Below are positions 9,398 through 17,319 of a stretch of 33,558 bases of DNA, one piece after another. Under the pieces are notes generated by a model. That model did not search any database and was not told where the DNA came from. It was given only the letters and a program-made list of their open reading frames with translations. The stretch comes from Lachnospiraceae bacterium (GTDB taxonomy: Bacteria; Bacillota; Clostridia; Lachnospirales; Lachnospiraceae). The stretch spans positions 1-33,558 of the forward strand of contig JAHZAV010000026.1 of assembly GCA_019423745.1 (NCBI GenBank). Reading direction: 5' to 3'. The stretch's first letter is position 1. Every line of letters begins with the position of its first letter. Made by a program: the position numbers and the translations under genes.

Positions 9398-10134
9398 ATA
9401 TCCACCTCGTCCGCAATGGGCTCTGCCATCACTACCCCTATATTATCTCTTCCACCGGCCTCGTTTGCCTTATCAATCAACATATGCACGGCTTCTATGA
9501 TATCTCTGGATCCCTTTACAATTCCAAACATATCCTCATCTTCCACCATGTTGCTTAGACCGTCGGTACACATCAGTATTTTATCTCCCCTTCTGATGCG
9601 AAATTCGTAAAAATCTGCTTCTGCTTCTTCTTTCACACCCATTGCCCTTGTGATAATATTCTTATCCGGATGGTTTCTGGCTTCTTCCGCCTTAATTCCT
9701 CCCAGTCTGACCATTTCTTCTACAAGAGAGTGATCCTTTGACAACTGGCGAATGTTATCTCCAATGATATACAGCCGACTGTCTCCTATGTTTGCAAAAT
9801 AAAGTGTATTTCCAATTACAGTAGCGGCGACCAGCGTGGTCCCCATACCTTCCAGCTTCACATCCTGTGAAGCCACCTCAATCAATTTACGGTTGGCAGT
9901 ATCGATTGCCGCTCGGAATATCTCCTCCGGCTTTCCTTCTGTGCTTTTTTTCAATTCCTTTTTCAGCGTTTCCACAGTGAATTTTGACGCAAAATCTCCT
10001 GCCTTGTGTCCACCCATACCATCGGCAACCACAAGGAGATTAGGGAACGGCCCTATTGGCCTGTCTGTGGCATATACATAATCCTGATTTACTTCTCTTC
10101 TTCTTCCCACATCAGTCAACGCGTATATCTTCAT
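9391..10134 (-). CDS. stp: PP2C-family Ser/Thr protein phosphatase
   Basis: Metal-dependent PPM phosphatase that reverses phosphorylation by the PASTA kinase encoded next to it. 247 residues, usual for the bacterial single-domain type. Motifs: GRRREVNQDY at the N-terminus with a metal-binding Asp, VADGMGGHKAGDFAS near 37, FANIGDSRLY near 113, KDHSLVEEM near 133, CTDGLSNMV near 188 and GGRDNIGVV near 227. It overlaps rlmN by 23 bases and prkC by 7 bases, so the kinase/phosphatase pair should be made together. It is cytosolic, with no membrane segment. prpC is an equivalent name. Confidence 0.96.
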   Translation of the reverse strand: MKIYALTDVGRRREVNQDYVYATDRPIGPFPNLLVVADGMGGHKAGDFASKFTVETLKKELKKSTEGKPEEIFRAAIDTANRKLIEVASQDVKLEGMGTTLVAATVIGNTLYFANIGDSRLYIIGDNIRQLSKDHSLVEEMVRLGGIKAEEARNHPDKNIITRAMGVKEEAEADFYEFRIRRGDKILMCTDGLSNMVEDEDMFGIVKGSRDIIEAVHMLIDKANEAGGRDNIGVVMAEPIADEVDIW

Positions 10135-11179
10135 CTGCTTCTCCTTTTTCCGCTGTCGCGTAGCGTCTTCTTAACTGTCCGCAAGCTCCGTCAATATCGG
10201 AACCTCTTTCCCTTCTTATAGTAACATTTATTCCGTTTTTTTCAAGTTTATTTTGGAATTTCAAAGCATTTTGCCTACTGGGCTTCCTGTACTGTCTCTC
10301 CTTAATCGGATTAACCGGAATCAGGTTTATATGACAATTTTTGTTTTTCAAAAGATGAATCAACTCCAAGGCATCTTCATCTGTATCATTTACTCCAGCC
10401 ACAAGGCTATACTCAAACGTCACTCTGCGTCCTGTTTTTTCAAAGTATTCATCACACGCTGCAAGCACATCTTTCAATTCATATTTATTTGCCACAGGCA
10501 TAAGTTTTTTTCTCTTTTCCTGGGTGGAACCATGTAAGGAAAGGGCAAGCGTAATCTGTAATCCTTCATCCGCCAGCCTTTTTATCTGTGGTACAATGCC
10601 GCATGTAGATGCAGTAATATTTCGCTGACTAATATGTAGCCCTTTATCACAGCTGACCAAATGAATAAAACGGACAAAATTGTCGTAGTTGTCCAAGGGT
10701 TCTCCTGTGCCCATTACCACAATATTGGACACTCTTTCCTGCGTAATCTTCTGAATTTGATAGACCTGCCTTAGCATTTCCGATGCAGTCAGATTCCTTT
10801 TCAATCCGCCAATAGTAGATGCGCAGAAACGGCAGCCCATCCGGCAGCCCGCCTGCGATGAAATACACACGGAATTTCCATAACTGTATTTCATTAATAC
10901 ACTTTCCACCATATTGCCATCGTTCAGCTCAAACAAAAATTTTTCTGTAGGATCTACTTTAGAAATCTGATGCTCCAGCATTTCCACTTTTGCAATCATA
11001 TATTCCTCTGCCAGCCTTTTACGAAGTGCCGCTGAAAGATTTGTCATTTCATCAAAACTGTCTGCCAATTTAACATGAAGCCACTGGTAAATCTGCTTTG
11101 CCCGAAAACTTTTTTCCCGCAGAACTTCCATCTCATTCTGCAATTCTTCATATGTATAAGAACAAATATCCTTTTTCAT
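10112..11179 (-). CDS. rlmN: 23S rRNA (A2503-C2) and tRNA (A37-C2) methyltransferase, radical SAM
   Basis: Methylates C2 of A2503 in 23S rRNA, and in some bacteria A37 of tRNA, by a radical SAM mechanism with a methyl-cysteine intermediate. 355 residues. It has the 4Fe-4S motif CRMGCRFC with C112, C116 and C119, the SAM-contact motif MGTGEPLDNYD near 156, and the second catalytic cysteine in GACGQLRRR at C333. It begins 3 bases after the rsmB stop. Cfr, the resistance homologue methylating C8, is the alternative, but the setting and sequence fit the housekeeping enzyme. Confidence 0.96.
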   Translation of the reverse strand: MKKDICSYTYEELQNEMEVLREKSFRAKQIYQWLHVKLADSFDEMTNLSAALRKRLAEEYMIAKVEMLEHQISKVDPTEKFLFELNDGNMVESVLMKYSYGNSVCISSQAGCRMGCRFCASTIGGLKRNLTASEMLRQVYQIQKITQERVSNIVVMGTGEPLDNYDNFVRFIHLVSCDKGLHISQRNITASTCGIVPQIKRLADEGLQITLALSLHGSTQEKRKKLMPVANKYELKDVLAACDEYFEKTGRRVTFEYSLVAGVNDTDEDALELIHLLKNKNCHINLIPVNPIKERQYRKPSRQNALKFQNKLEKNGINVTIRRERGSDIDGACGQLRRRYATAEKGEADEDIRVD

Positions 11180-11182
11180 TTT

Positions 11183-12499
11183 TTACCCCAAATCTGCCTT
11201 TTCTTTCTTGAATTCAGCAATATAAAATCCGTCTCCAACATCTGTCCCCGGCAGCATCTGCTGCTCTTTTACCAAATGAAATTCTGGAAATTCCCTGCCA
11301 AACCAGAGGGCGTTATCCTCATTTTCTTCCCGATTGATTGTGCAGGTACTGTAAAGCAGTTTTCCACCATTTTTTACATATCTACATACAACAGCCAGTA
11401 TCCTTCTTTGCAAATCAGCCAACTCACTTTGCATCTGTTCTGTCATTTTGTATTTCAAATCTGTTTTCCTTGCCAGAACTCCAAGTCCGGAACAAGGAAG
11501 ATCCGCAATAACTATATCTGCTTTTTCCAGCGAACTTTCATCTATATCCAAGGCATCTTGCTGAACTGCCAACACATTCGAAAATCCCAGGCGGCTTATA
11601 TTATCCCGTATCATCTGTACCTTGTATTCTGTCAGATCACGGGCTTCCACCCTGCCGGTTCCTTTCAGCTTATCTGCCAAATGGAGGGCTTTTCCTCCCG
11701 GAGCCGCACAAACATCAATAATGTACTCCCCTTCCTTTGGATCTGCCCATTCACCCACCAGCATAGAACTGATATCCTGCACCTGGAAACATCCTTCCCG
11801 AAAAGACTCAAGTGCATCCAGATAATCATATCCGGAAATCTGAAAAGCTCCGGGAATCTCCTCATATTCTTTTACCGTAACCCCTTCCTTTTCCAGCCTG
11901 TCTTTCAACTCCTGTGGCGTAATTTTAGAACTGCTGCACCGGATAGAAGTAGGACGCTCTTCAAGAAAAGCCTGCAATATCTCTTCTGTTTTCTTTTCTC
12001 CATACTGCTCTATCCATTTTCTAACAATCCATTCCGGCATGGAGTAGACAACAGACAACCATTGAACCGGTTCCTTTTCTCTGGAAGGATACTGAATATG
12101 GTCCAAGTTCCTGCTGATATTCCGAAGCAGTCCATTGACAAAACCTTTCAGATTAAAAAAACCTTTCTTAGATGCAAGCTTTACTGCTTCATTGCATACC
12201 GCAGAATCAGGAACGCTGTCCATATATTTCAGCTGATAGACAGCGCTCCTGATAATTTCCCGGATAACCGGCTTCATTTTATTTATTTTTACACTGGAAA
12301 ACTGACCAATAATCGCGTCAATTTCAATCATTCTCTCCAAAGTTCCTTCTACCGTCCGAGTCAGAAAAGCCCTGTCTTTTTTAGACAGGTACTGATATTT
12401 CCCCAGTACCTGCCCAAGAGCAATGTGACTGTACTCTCCATCTCTGTTAATTAGGAGTAATGTTTCCAGTACAAGTTCTCTAATATTTACAGACGCCAT
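11183..12499 (-). CDS. rsmB: 16S rRNA (cytosine967-C5) methyltransferase RsmB
   Basis: SAM-dependent m5C methyltransferase acting on C967 of 16S rRNA. 438 residues. An N-terminal NusB-like RNA-binding domain (about 1-130) is followed by a Rossmann methyltransferase domain with DVCAAPGGK at 262-270, ADLPCSGLG with C336 and YSTCTINREENE with C386. Those are the two cysteines of the m5C mechanism. ATG at 12499 is preceded by GAGGGGG. It lies 24 bases after the protease gene and 3 bases before rlmN, in the conserved fmt-rsmB-rlmN order. Confidence 0.96.
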   Translation of the reverse strand: MASVNIRELVLETLLLINRDGEYSHIALGQVLGKYQYLSKKDRAFLTRTVEGTLERMIEIDAIIGQFSSVKINKMKPVIREIIRSAVYQLKYMDSVPDSAVCNEAVKLASKKGFFNLKGFVNGLLRNISRNLDHIQYPSREKEPVQWLSVVYSMPEWIVRKWIEQYGEKKTEEILQAFLEERPTSIRCSSSKITPQELKDRLEKEGVTVKEYEEIPGAFQISGYDYLDALESFREGCFQVQDISSMLVGEWADPKEGEYIIDVCAAPGGKALHLADKLKGTGRVEARDLTEYKVQMIRDNISRLGFSNVLAVQQDALDIDESSLEKADIVIADLPCSGLGVLARKTDLKYKMTEQMQSELADLQRRILAVVCRYVKNGGKLLYSTCTINREENEDNALWFGREFPEFHLVKEQQMLPGTDVGDGFYIAEFKKEKADLG

Positions 12500-12523
12500 C
12501 TTAATCCCCCTCTTTTTTCCTGA

Positions 12524-13228
12524 TCAATCTCTCCTTCTGCCTGCCAGAAGTACAATACGCAAAAGCTGCAAAACAGACGCAGCCGCTCCTGCTACATATG
12601 TCAACGCTGCAGCACTCAGTACTTTTTTCGTATCCTGTACTTCTTCCGGATACATGATCCCAGAACTTCCAAGAATACGAATCGCTCTTTTAGACGCATT
12701 AAATTCTACAGGAAGTGTCACAATCTGAAACAGAACCGCCAGCGAAAAAGCCAGAATTCCCAGATTCAGAAACAGCACTGAAGATTCCCCGGTAAAAAGA
12801 AGCCCTAAAAGAATCAACGGCCACGCAATCGTACTTCCCAAATTTGCGACAGGCACTAAAGAACCTCTGATTTTTAAAGGTACATACCCTTGTGCATGCT
12901 GTATTGCATGACCACATTCATGAGCAGCCACTCCAACCGCTGCAATTGAATTGGAACCATATGTGGCATCAGACAGCCTAAGCACCTTACTCCTTGGATC
13001 ATAATGATCTGTAAGATTTCCTGCCACCCGTTCCACACGAACATCATAAATTCCTGCCCGGCGAAGCACCTCTTCCGCCGCTTCCCTTCCGGTCATTCCA
13101 GAATGACTACGCACCCTTGCATATTTTTGGAACGTAGAGCGCATTCTCGCAGAAGCCAAAAGACAAATAATGACTCCTATGATTACAAGTATATATGTCG
13201 GATCAAAATAAAACATTGGATAATACAT
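12524..13228 (-). CDS. yugP: Membrane zinc metallopeptidase, YugP family
   Basis: Putative membrane-bound neutral zinc metallopeptidase; the substrate is not established for the family. 234 residues. It has an N-terminal membrane segment (about 11-27), the zinc motif HECGH with H103, E104 and H107, a likely third ligand near E174 in EFNASKRA, and further hydrophobic segments at about 120-170 and 205-228. The ATG at 13228 has TAGGAGG upstream. Many Firmicutes place this gene between fmt and rsmB, as here. It is the first gene after the 13.3-13.6 kb repeat island and has its own promoter. Confidence 0.92.
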   Translation of the reverse strand: MYYPMFYFDPTYILVIIGVIICLLASARMRSTFQKYARVRSHSGMTGREAAEEVLRRAGIYDVRVERVAGNLTDHYDPRSKVLRLSDATYGSNSIAAVGVAAHECGHAIQHAQGYVPLKIRGSLVPVANLGSTIAWPLILLGLLFTGESSVLFLNLGILAFSLAVLFQIVTLPVEFNASKRAIRILGSSGIMYPEEVQDTKKVLSAAALTYVAGAAASVLQLLRIVLLAGRRRD

Positions 13229-13248
13229 AGTTATCAGCCTCCTATTGG

Positions 13249-13277
13249 AGTATTATATACGAAAAACGATCAGTCAA
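13249..13277 (-). promoter_or_regulatory. Internal promoter for the yugP-rsmB-...-lgt run
   Basis: On the minus strand, TTGACT (13272-13277), 17-base spacer, AATACT (13249-13254), then the ribosome site and ATG of the protease gene about 20 bases on. A TATAAT overlaps the -10 but would leave only 14 bases of spacer. It would let the downstream genes be expressed independently of murE-priA-def-fmt. Confidence 0.6.
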
Positions 13278-13326
13278 CCTGTTTTTCACACAAATTTAAT
13301 ATTTTTTAATAACTATTCAGCCATGC

Positions 13327-13388
13327 GCCTGGCAAGAACAGAACTCCCGCACAAACTAGCTTGTGCGGGAGTTCTGTTCTTGCCAGGC
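13327..13388. repeat. 28-bp perfect inverted repeat (long hairpin)
   Basis: Arms 13327-13354 and 13361-13388 are exact reverse complements over 28 bp around a 6-base centre with a CTAG core. There is no T run on either side, so it is not a standard intrinsic terminator. It lies in the 3' region of fmt and just upstream of the protease promoter. Its right arm runs into the first copy of the 89-bp direct repeat. Confidence 0.95.
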
Positions 13389-13575
13389 ATACGGCGTTTA
13401 GCCGTAAGCGAGGATTTAGCCGTTTTGCGGCGGAAAGCAGCTTTGCTGCGTAATCCGAGCTGCTTGGCTGAAAGTAGCTGTTCCGTCAGGCATACGGCGT
13501 TTAGCCGTAAGCGAGGATTTAGCCGTTTTGCGGCGGAAAGCAGCTTTGCTGCGTAATCCGAGCTGCTTGGCTGAA
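13384..13575. repeat. Two identical 89-bp direct repeats, period 103 bp
   Basis: Copy 1 (13384-13472) and copy 2 (13487-13575) are identical over 89 bp and are separated by 14 bp. Each copy contains several mini-dyads: CGGC-GTTTA-GCCG, GCCG-TTTTG-CGGC and GCAGC-TTT-GCTGC. Copy 2 ends 10 bp from the fmt stop. I see no convincing coding or known RNA family; it resembles a mosaic of short palindromes such as those in bacterial interspersed repeats. Confidence 0.95.
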
Positions 13576-13585
13576 GGTGACGGTT

Positions 13586-14515
13586 CTATCCAAGGCAGCT
13601 ACCCTTTTCTACTTTATATCCTCTAAGAAAAGCACCTGCATCCATTCTCTTCTTACCCGGTATCTGAAGTTGCTTGATTTTAAGCTGCCCTTGCTTTGTC
13701 TGCACAGCGAAAAAATCTTTCCCTACTTCTGTCACAGTGCCAGGCTCCGCTTCCGTATTTTCTTCCCATACTTCCGCTTCCCAGATTTTCATAGTTTTTT
13801 CATCCCAGACTGTATAAGCACTTGGCCAGGGATTTAATCCACGGATCAGTCTTTCTATCTTTGCTGCATCCTGAGTCCAATCAATTCTTCCCATCTCTTT
13901 GCGCAGCATACGTGCATAAGCTGTAGGACTCTCCCCTTGCTTTTCAGGAGCCAGCGTCCCCGCTTCCAACCTCCGAAGCGTTTCAACACATAAAACAGCT
14001 CCTGCAGCAGCCAATTTATCATGAAGACTTCCTCCTGTTTCATCAGGATCCAAAGGAATTTCTTTTTTTAACAGCATATCCCCGGTATCCAGCCCTTCGT
14101 CCATCTGCATTGTTGTCACTCCTGACACCTTTTCTCCATCTATAACCGCCCACTGAATAGGTGCAGCGCCACGATATTTAGGCAAAAGAGAAGCATGTAC
14201 ATTGATACATCCATAGGGCGCCATCTGAAGAATTTTTGCCGGCAGAATTTGTCCGAAAGCTACTACAACCATTACATCAGCCTGATAACGCGCCAGCTCT
14301 TCCATACATTCCGGCTCCCGGATTTTCACTGGCTGAAAAACTGGAATTCCCCGTTTCATAGCTGCTTCTTTTACTGGAGGATACTGCATTTCCTTTCCTC
14401 TTCCCTTGGGTTTATCCGGCTGCGTCACCGCAAGCACTATCTCATGTCCGGCATCTGCCAGCGCTTCTAATGTCCCTACAGAAAAATCCGGCGTCCCCAT
14501 AAAGATAATCTTCAT
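13586..14515 (-). CDS. fmt: Methionyl-tRNA formyltransferase
   Basis: Formylates Met-tRNAfMet with 10-formyl-tetrahydrofolate for translation initiation. 309 residues, near the usual 310-315. N-terminal catalytic domain with MGTPDFSV, FGQILP near 88, INVHASLLPKYRGAAPIQWA with N105 and H107, and MDEGLDTGDML with D143; a C-terminal OB-type tRNA-binding domain follows from about 205. The start abuts the def stop directly. The stop is 10 bp from the direct-repeat island, and the last codons resemble the repeat's unit boundary, so the C-terminus may have been shaped by the element (inference). Confidence 0.97.
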   Translation of the reverse strand: MKIIFMGTPDFSVGTLEALADAGHEIVLAVTQPDKPKGRGKEMQYPPVKEAAMKRGIPVFQPVKIREPECMEELARYQADVMVVVAFGQILPAKILQMAPYGCINVHASLLPKYRGAAPIQWAVIDGEKVSGVTTMQMDEGLDTGDMLLKKEIPLDPDETGGSLHDKLAAAGAVLCVETLRRLEAGTLAPEKQGESPTAYARMLRKEMGRIDWTQDAAKIERLIRGLNPWPSAYTVWDEKTMKIWEAEVWEENTEAEPGTVTEVGKDFFAVQTKQGQLKIKQLQIPGKKRMDAGAFLRGYKVEKGSCLG

Positions 14516-14989
14516 CTATTCTTCCTCCTTGTATTCGGTATCATGCAGCTCACCTTCTACCAGATCCACATACATTTTTCCGTCCAAATGGTCAATTTCA
14601 TGACAAAACGCTCTGGCAAGGAGCCCATTCCCTTCCAGTTCTATTTCTTCCATTTCTTCATTTAATGCCCTTACTTTCACATAATCTGGTCTTGTTACCA
14701 GACCTGATTTTCCTGGTACACTTAGACAGCCCTCTTCCCCTGTCTGTTCTCCGTCTGTCTCCAGGATCTGGGGATTGATCAGAACAATAGGTCCCTCACC
14801 AACATCAATTACTACGATTCTTTTGAGAATTCCCACCTGTGGAGCTGCAAGTCCCACACCCATAGCTTCATACATTGTATCCAACATATCATCGATCAAC
14901 ATTTTTGTCCGAAGAGTCATTTTAGTCACTTCTTTGGATGATTTTGTTAAAACTTCATCTCCAATTTCTCTTATTTTTCTGATTGCCAT
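14516..14989 (-). CDS. def: Peptide deformylase
   Basis: Iron/zinc hydrolase that removes the formyl group from nascent proteins, partner of fmt in N-formyl-methionine handling. 157 residues. It has all three family motifs: GVGLAAPQVG (44-53), EGCLSVPG (86-93, metal ligand C88) and HEIDHLDG (metal ligands H130 and H134, catalytic E131). The stop touches the fmt start. The acidic C-terminal tail is short. A small hairpin lies in the 100-base gap after priA. Confidence 0.97.
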   Translation of the reverse strand: MAIRKIREIGDEVLTKSSKEVTKMTLRTKMLIDDMLDTMYEAMGVGLAAPQVGILKRIVVIDVGEGPIVLINPQILETDGEQTGEEGCLSVPGKSGLVTRPDYVKVRALNEEMEEIELEGNGLLARAFCHEIDHLDGKMYVDLVEGELHDTEYKEEE

Positions 14990-15027
14990 ATATTTTTCTC
15001 CTCTTTCTATTTTGTTAATTTCCCTCC

Positions 15028-15057
15028 AAAAAGACTTTTATCCCCACTGTCGGATAA
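15028..15057 (-). terminator. Weak hairpin between priA and def
   Basis: 6-bp stem TTATCC/GGATAA (15038-15043 with 15052-15057), followed on the minus strand by AAAGTCTTTTT. It could be a partial terminator or attenuator reducing read-through from priA into def. The stem is short and AT-rich, so confidence is low. Confidence 0.35.
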
Positions 15058-15090
15058 GATTCTATTATGAAACTTCCCGTCTCTTCTCTC

Positions 15091-17319
15091 CTAAAATAGA
15101 TTCATGGGGTTAAAATCAAACTGAATCCGTATATCCTTAAATCCGGTATTGATTTCAATATATTGCTCCAGTTTATCTTTCGCCTTTATCAGCATATCAT
15201 ATTTCCTGCTTTTTAGATAGAGTATCCTTCGATAAACGTCATTCACCTTCCCCACATAAGGGCTGGCAGGTCCAATGACTGTAATTTGCCCTGAAACGCC
15301 AAAACGCTGTGCAAATCCTTTCAAATATTCTGCCGCAAGAATCAATTGTGTCTCATCCTGTCCTGTCATCAAAACAGCTAGCAATTCTTCTGCCGGAGGA
15401 TATCCCATCATTTCCCGATAACCCATTTCCTCTTCATAAAAAGCACTATAATCCTGCCTGGCTGCCGTCTGGATACTGTAATGTTCCGGACTGTATGTCT
15501 GAATGACAACTTCTCCTTTCTCTCTGCCTCTTCCTGCCCGGCCTGCTGCTTGGGTAAGGAGTTGAAAAGTTCGTTCCCCGGCACGGTAATCATCACTATA
15601 AAGAGACATATCCGCCGCCAGGATCCCTACAAGAGTAACATCGGGAAAATCATGCCCTTTTACGATCATCTGCGTCCCTACGAGAATATCTGCTCTGCCA
15701 TCCGCAAAGGCTTCCAAAATCTTTTCATGCCCATCTTTACTTCTTGTAGTGTCCGCATCCATTCGAAGAATTCTTGCACCCGGAAATTCCCGGGCTGCCA
15801 TTTCCTCTATCTGCTGTGTCCCTGCCCGGAATCCACCGATATGAGCGGAACCACATGACGGACAAGCTGTAACCGCTTTCTCCTCATAGCCGCAATAATG
15901 ACAGACCATCCTGCCGCCCCGGTGTACAGATAAGGACACATCACAGTGAGGACATTTTACCACATACCCACAAGAGCGACAGGAAATAAATCCTGCATAT
16001 CCCCTGCGATTGATAAAAAGCATGGTCTGTTGCTTCTTTTCCAGCCGGTTTTGTATTAACTCTCTTAACCGATCACTGAAAATAGAGCGGTTCCCTTTTT
16101 TCAGTTCTTCCCGCATATCTGTAACCCATACATGGGGAAGTACGCCTTCCCGTACCCTGTTTTTCAATTCCAACAGTACATACTCACCCATCTGACAACG
16201 ATAATATGCCTCAAGAGAAGGGGTCGCTGATCCAAGTACTACACTGGCCCCTTCCAGCTTTGCGCGATGAATGGCTGTTTCTCTGGCATGATATCGGGGA
16301 ACCTGCTCGCTTTTATAGCTTGGTTCATGCTCCTCATCAATGATAATAAGTCCAAGATTTGGAAAAAGGGTAAATAAGGCAGAACGCGGTCCGATCATGA
16401 CATCTATCTGTCCTGTGCGGGCCAGTTCCATCTGATCGTACCGCTCTCCTGCTGACATACGAGAATTCAAAATGGAAACTCTCTCTCCAAACATCCCCTG
16501 AAATCTCATAACAGTCTGATAAGTCAGCGCTATTTCCGGAATAAGAACAATAGCCTGCTTCCCTTCTCTTACTACTTTCTGTATCATGGCCATATATACT
16601 TCTGTTTTACCGCTTCCGGTAACCCCATGAATCAGATAGGTCGCGGTACATCCACTGTCGTAATCCTCCTGGAACCGCTTTATGGCGGCCTCCTGTTCTT
16701 TGGTATACCAAATACTTTTAGAAGTCTGCTTTCTCACTGTCACAGGGCTGCGGTATACCTGTGATATTTCTATTTTTAGTATCTCCTGCTCTTCCAGTGC
16801 TTTCACAACAGAAGCTGTAAGGTTCAGTTTTTTTACTGCAAAATCATAATCAAGTCGGGGACTGTCCAAAAGAGCTGCCAGCAATCTGGCCCTGGCCTTT
16901 TGATTTTTTTCCAAATACCAGTCCAGTTTCTTCTTGGCCTCCTCCTTGCAAAGGACAAGGAGGAGCGTTCGTTTTTGACGCATTTTTTCTTTTTTCTTAA
17001 TTGGAAGTACCGTTTTCAATGACTGAATCATAGTACCGCCATATGTTTCCTTCATCCAGGCTGCAAGAGAGACCAGCTTTGCCTCAATTGCCATACTTTC
17101 TTTTACTATACCCAGAATTTCCTTCATCTTTTCAGGATTGTACCCTGGCTTTTCCGAAAAACCGATTATGTAGCCTTTTGTCTCTTTGTTTCCTTTCCCA
17201 AAAGGGACCAGCACCTCCATTCCTATGCTTAAATCCGCCTTAAGCTCTTCCGGAATTCTGTACTGAAATATTTTATCCAGTTTTTCATGTGTAATATCAA
17301 TAATAATATCTGCGTACAT
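15091..17319 (-). CDS. priA: Primosomal protein N' (replication restart helicase)
   Basis: A 3'-5' superfamily 2 DNA helicase that recognises stalled or collapsed forks and reloads the replicative helicase. 742 residues. An N-terminal DNA-binding region (about 1-105) is followed by helicase lobe 1 with Walker A GVTGSGKT (232-239) and DEEH (328-331), GSATPS near 363, then a zinc region with eight cysteines (C447, C450, C456, C459, C473, C476, C486, C489) inserted before lobe 2 (QAAGRAGR). The ATG at 17319 follows GGGAG and overlaps the murE end by 23 bases, so both are co-transcribed. Confidence 0.97.
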   Translation of the reverse strand: MYADIIIDITHEKLDKIFQYRIPEELKADLSIGMEVLVPFGKGNKETKGYIIGFSEKPGYNPEKMKEILGIVKESMAIEAKLVSLAAWMKETYGGTMIQSLKTVLPIKKKEKMRQKRTLLLVLCKEEAKKKLDWYLEKNQKARARLLAALLDSPRLDYDFAVKKLNLTASVVKALEEQEILKIEISQVYRSPVTVRKQTSKSIWYTKEQEAAIKRFQEDYDSGCTATYLIHGVTGSGKTEVYMAMIQKVVREGKQAIVLIPEIALTYQTVMRFQGMFGERVSILNSRMSAGERYDQMELARTGQIDVMIGPRSALFTLFPNLGLIIIDEEHEPSYKSEQVPRYHARETAIHRAKLEGASVVLGSATPSLEAYYRCQMGEYVLLELKNRVREGVLPHVWVTDMREELKKGNRSIFSDRLRELIQNRLEKKQQTMLFINRRGYAGFISCRSCGYVVKCPHCDVSLSVHRGGRMVCHYCGYEEKAVTACPSCGSAHIGGFRAGTQQIEEMAAREFPGARILRMDADTTRSKDGHEKILEAFADGRADILVGTQMIVKGHDFPDVTLVGILAADMSLYSDDYRAGERTFQLLTQAAGRAGRGREKGEVVIQTYSPEHYSIQTAARQDYSAFYEEEMGYREMMGYPPAEELLAVLMTGQDETQLILAAEYLKGFAQRFGVSGQITVIGPASPYVGKVNDVYRRILYLKSRKYDMLIKAKDKLEQYIEINTGFKDIRIQFDFNPMNLF

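Noticed and set aside
11075..12454. Long open frame on the plus strand opposite rsmB and the start of rlmN
   Set aside because: It is antisense to well-conserved methyltransferase genes, its product is low-complexity and rich in Phe/Cys/His, and it has no ribosome site. It is a by-product of codon use.
13327..13388. Long hairpin as the fmt intrinsic terminator
   Set aside because: It is strong enough as a stem but has no T tract on either strand. A processing or repeat-element role fits better, though a factor-assisted stop is not excluded.
13245..13556. Plus-strand open frame through the repeat island
   Set aside because: The translation follows the repeated palindromes, has no ribosome site or family resemblance, and is better explained by the repeats.
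13384..13575. CRISPR-like array
   Set aside because: Only two copies of 89 bp with a 14-bp gap and internal palindromes; there are no spacers of normal size and no cas genes.
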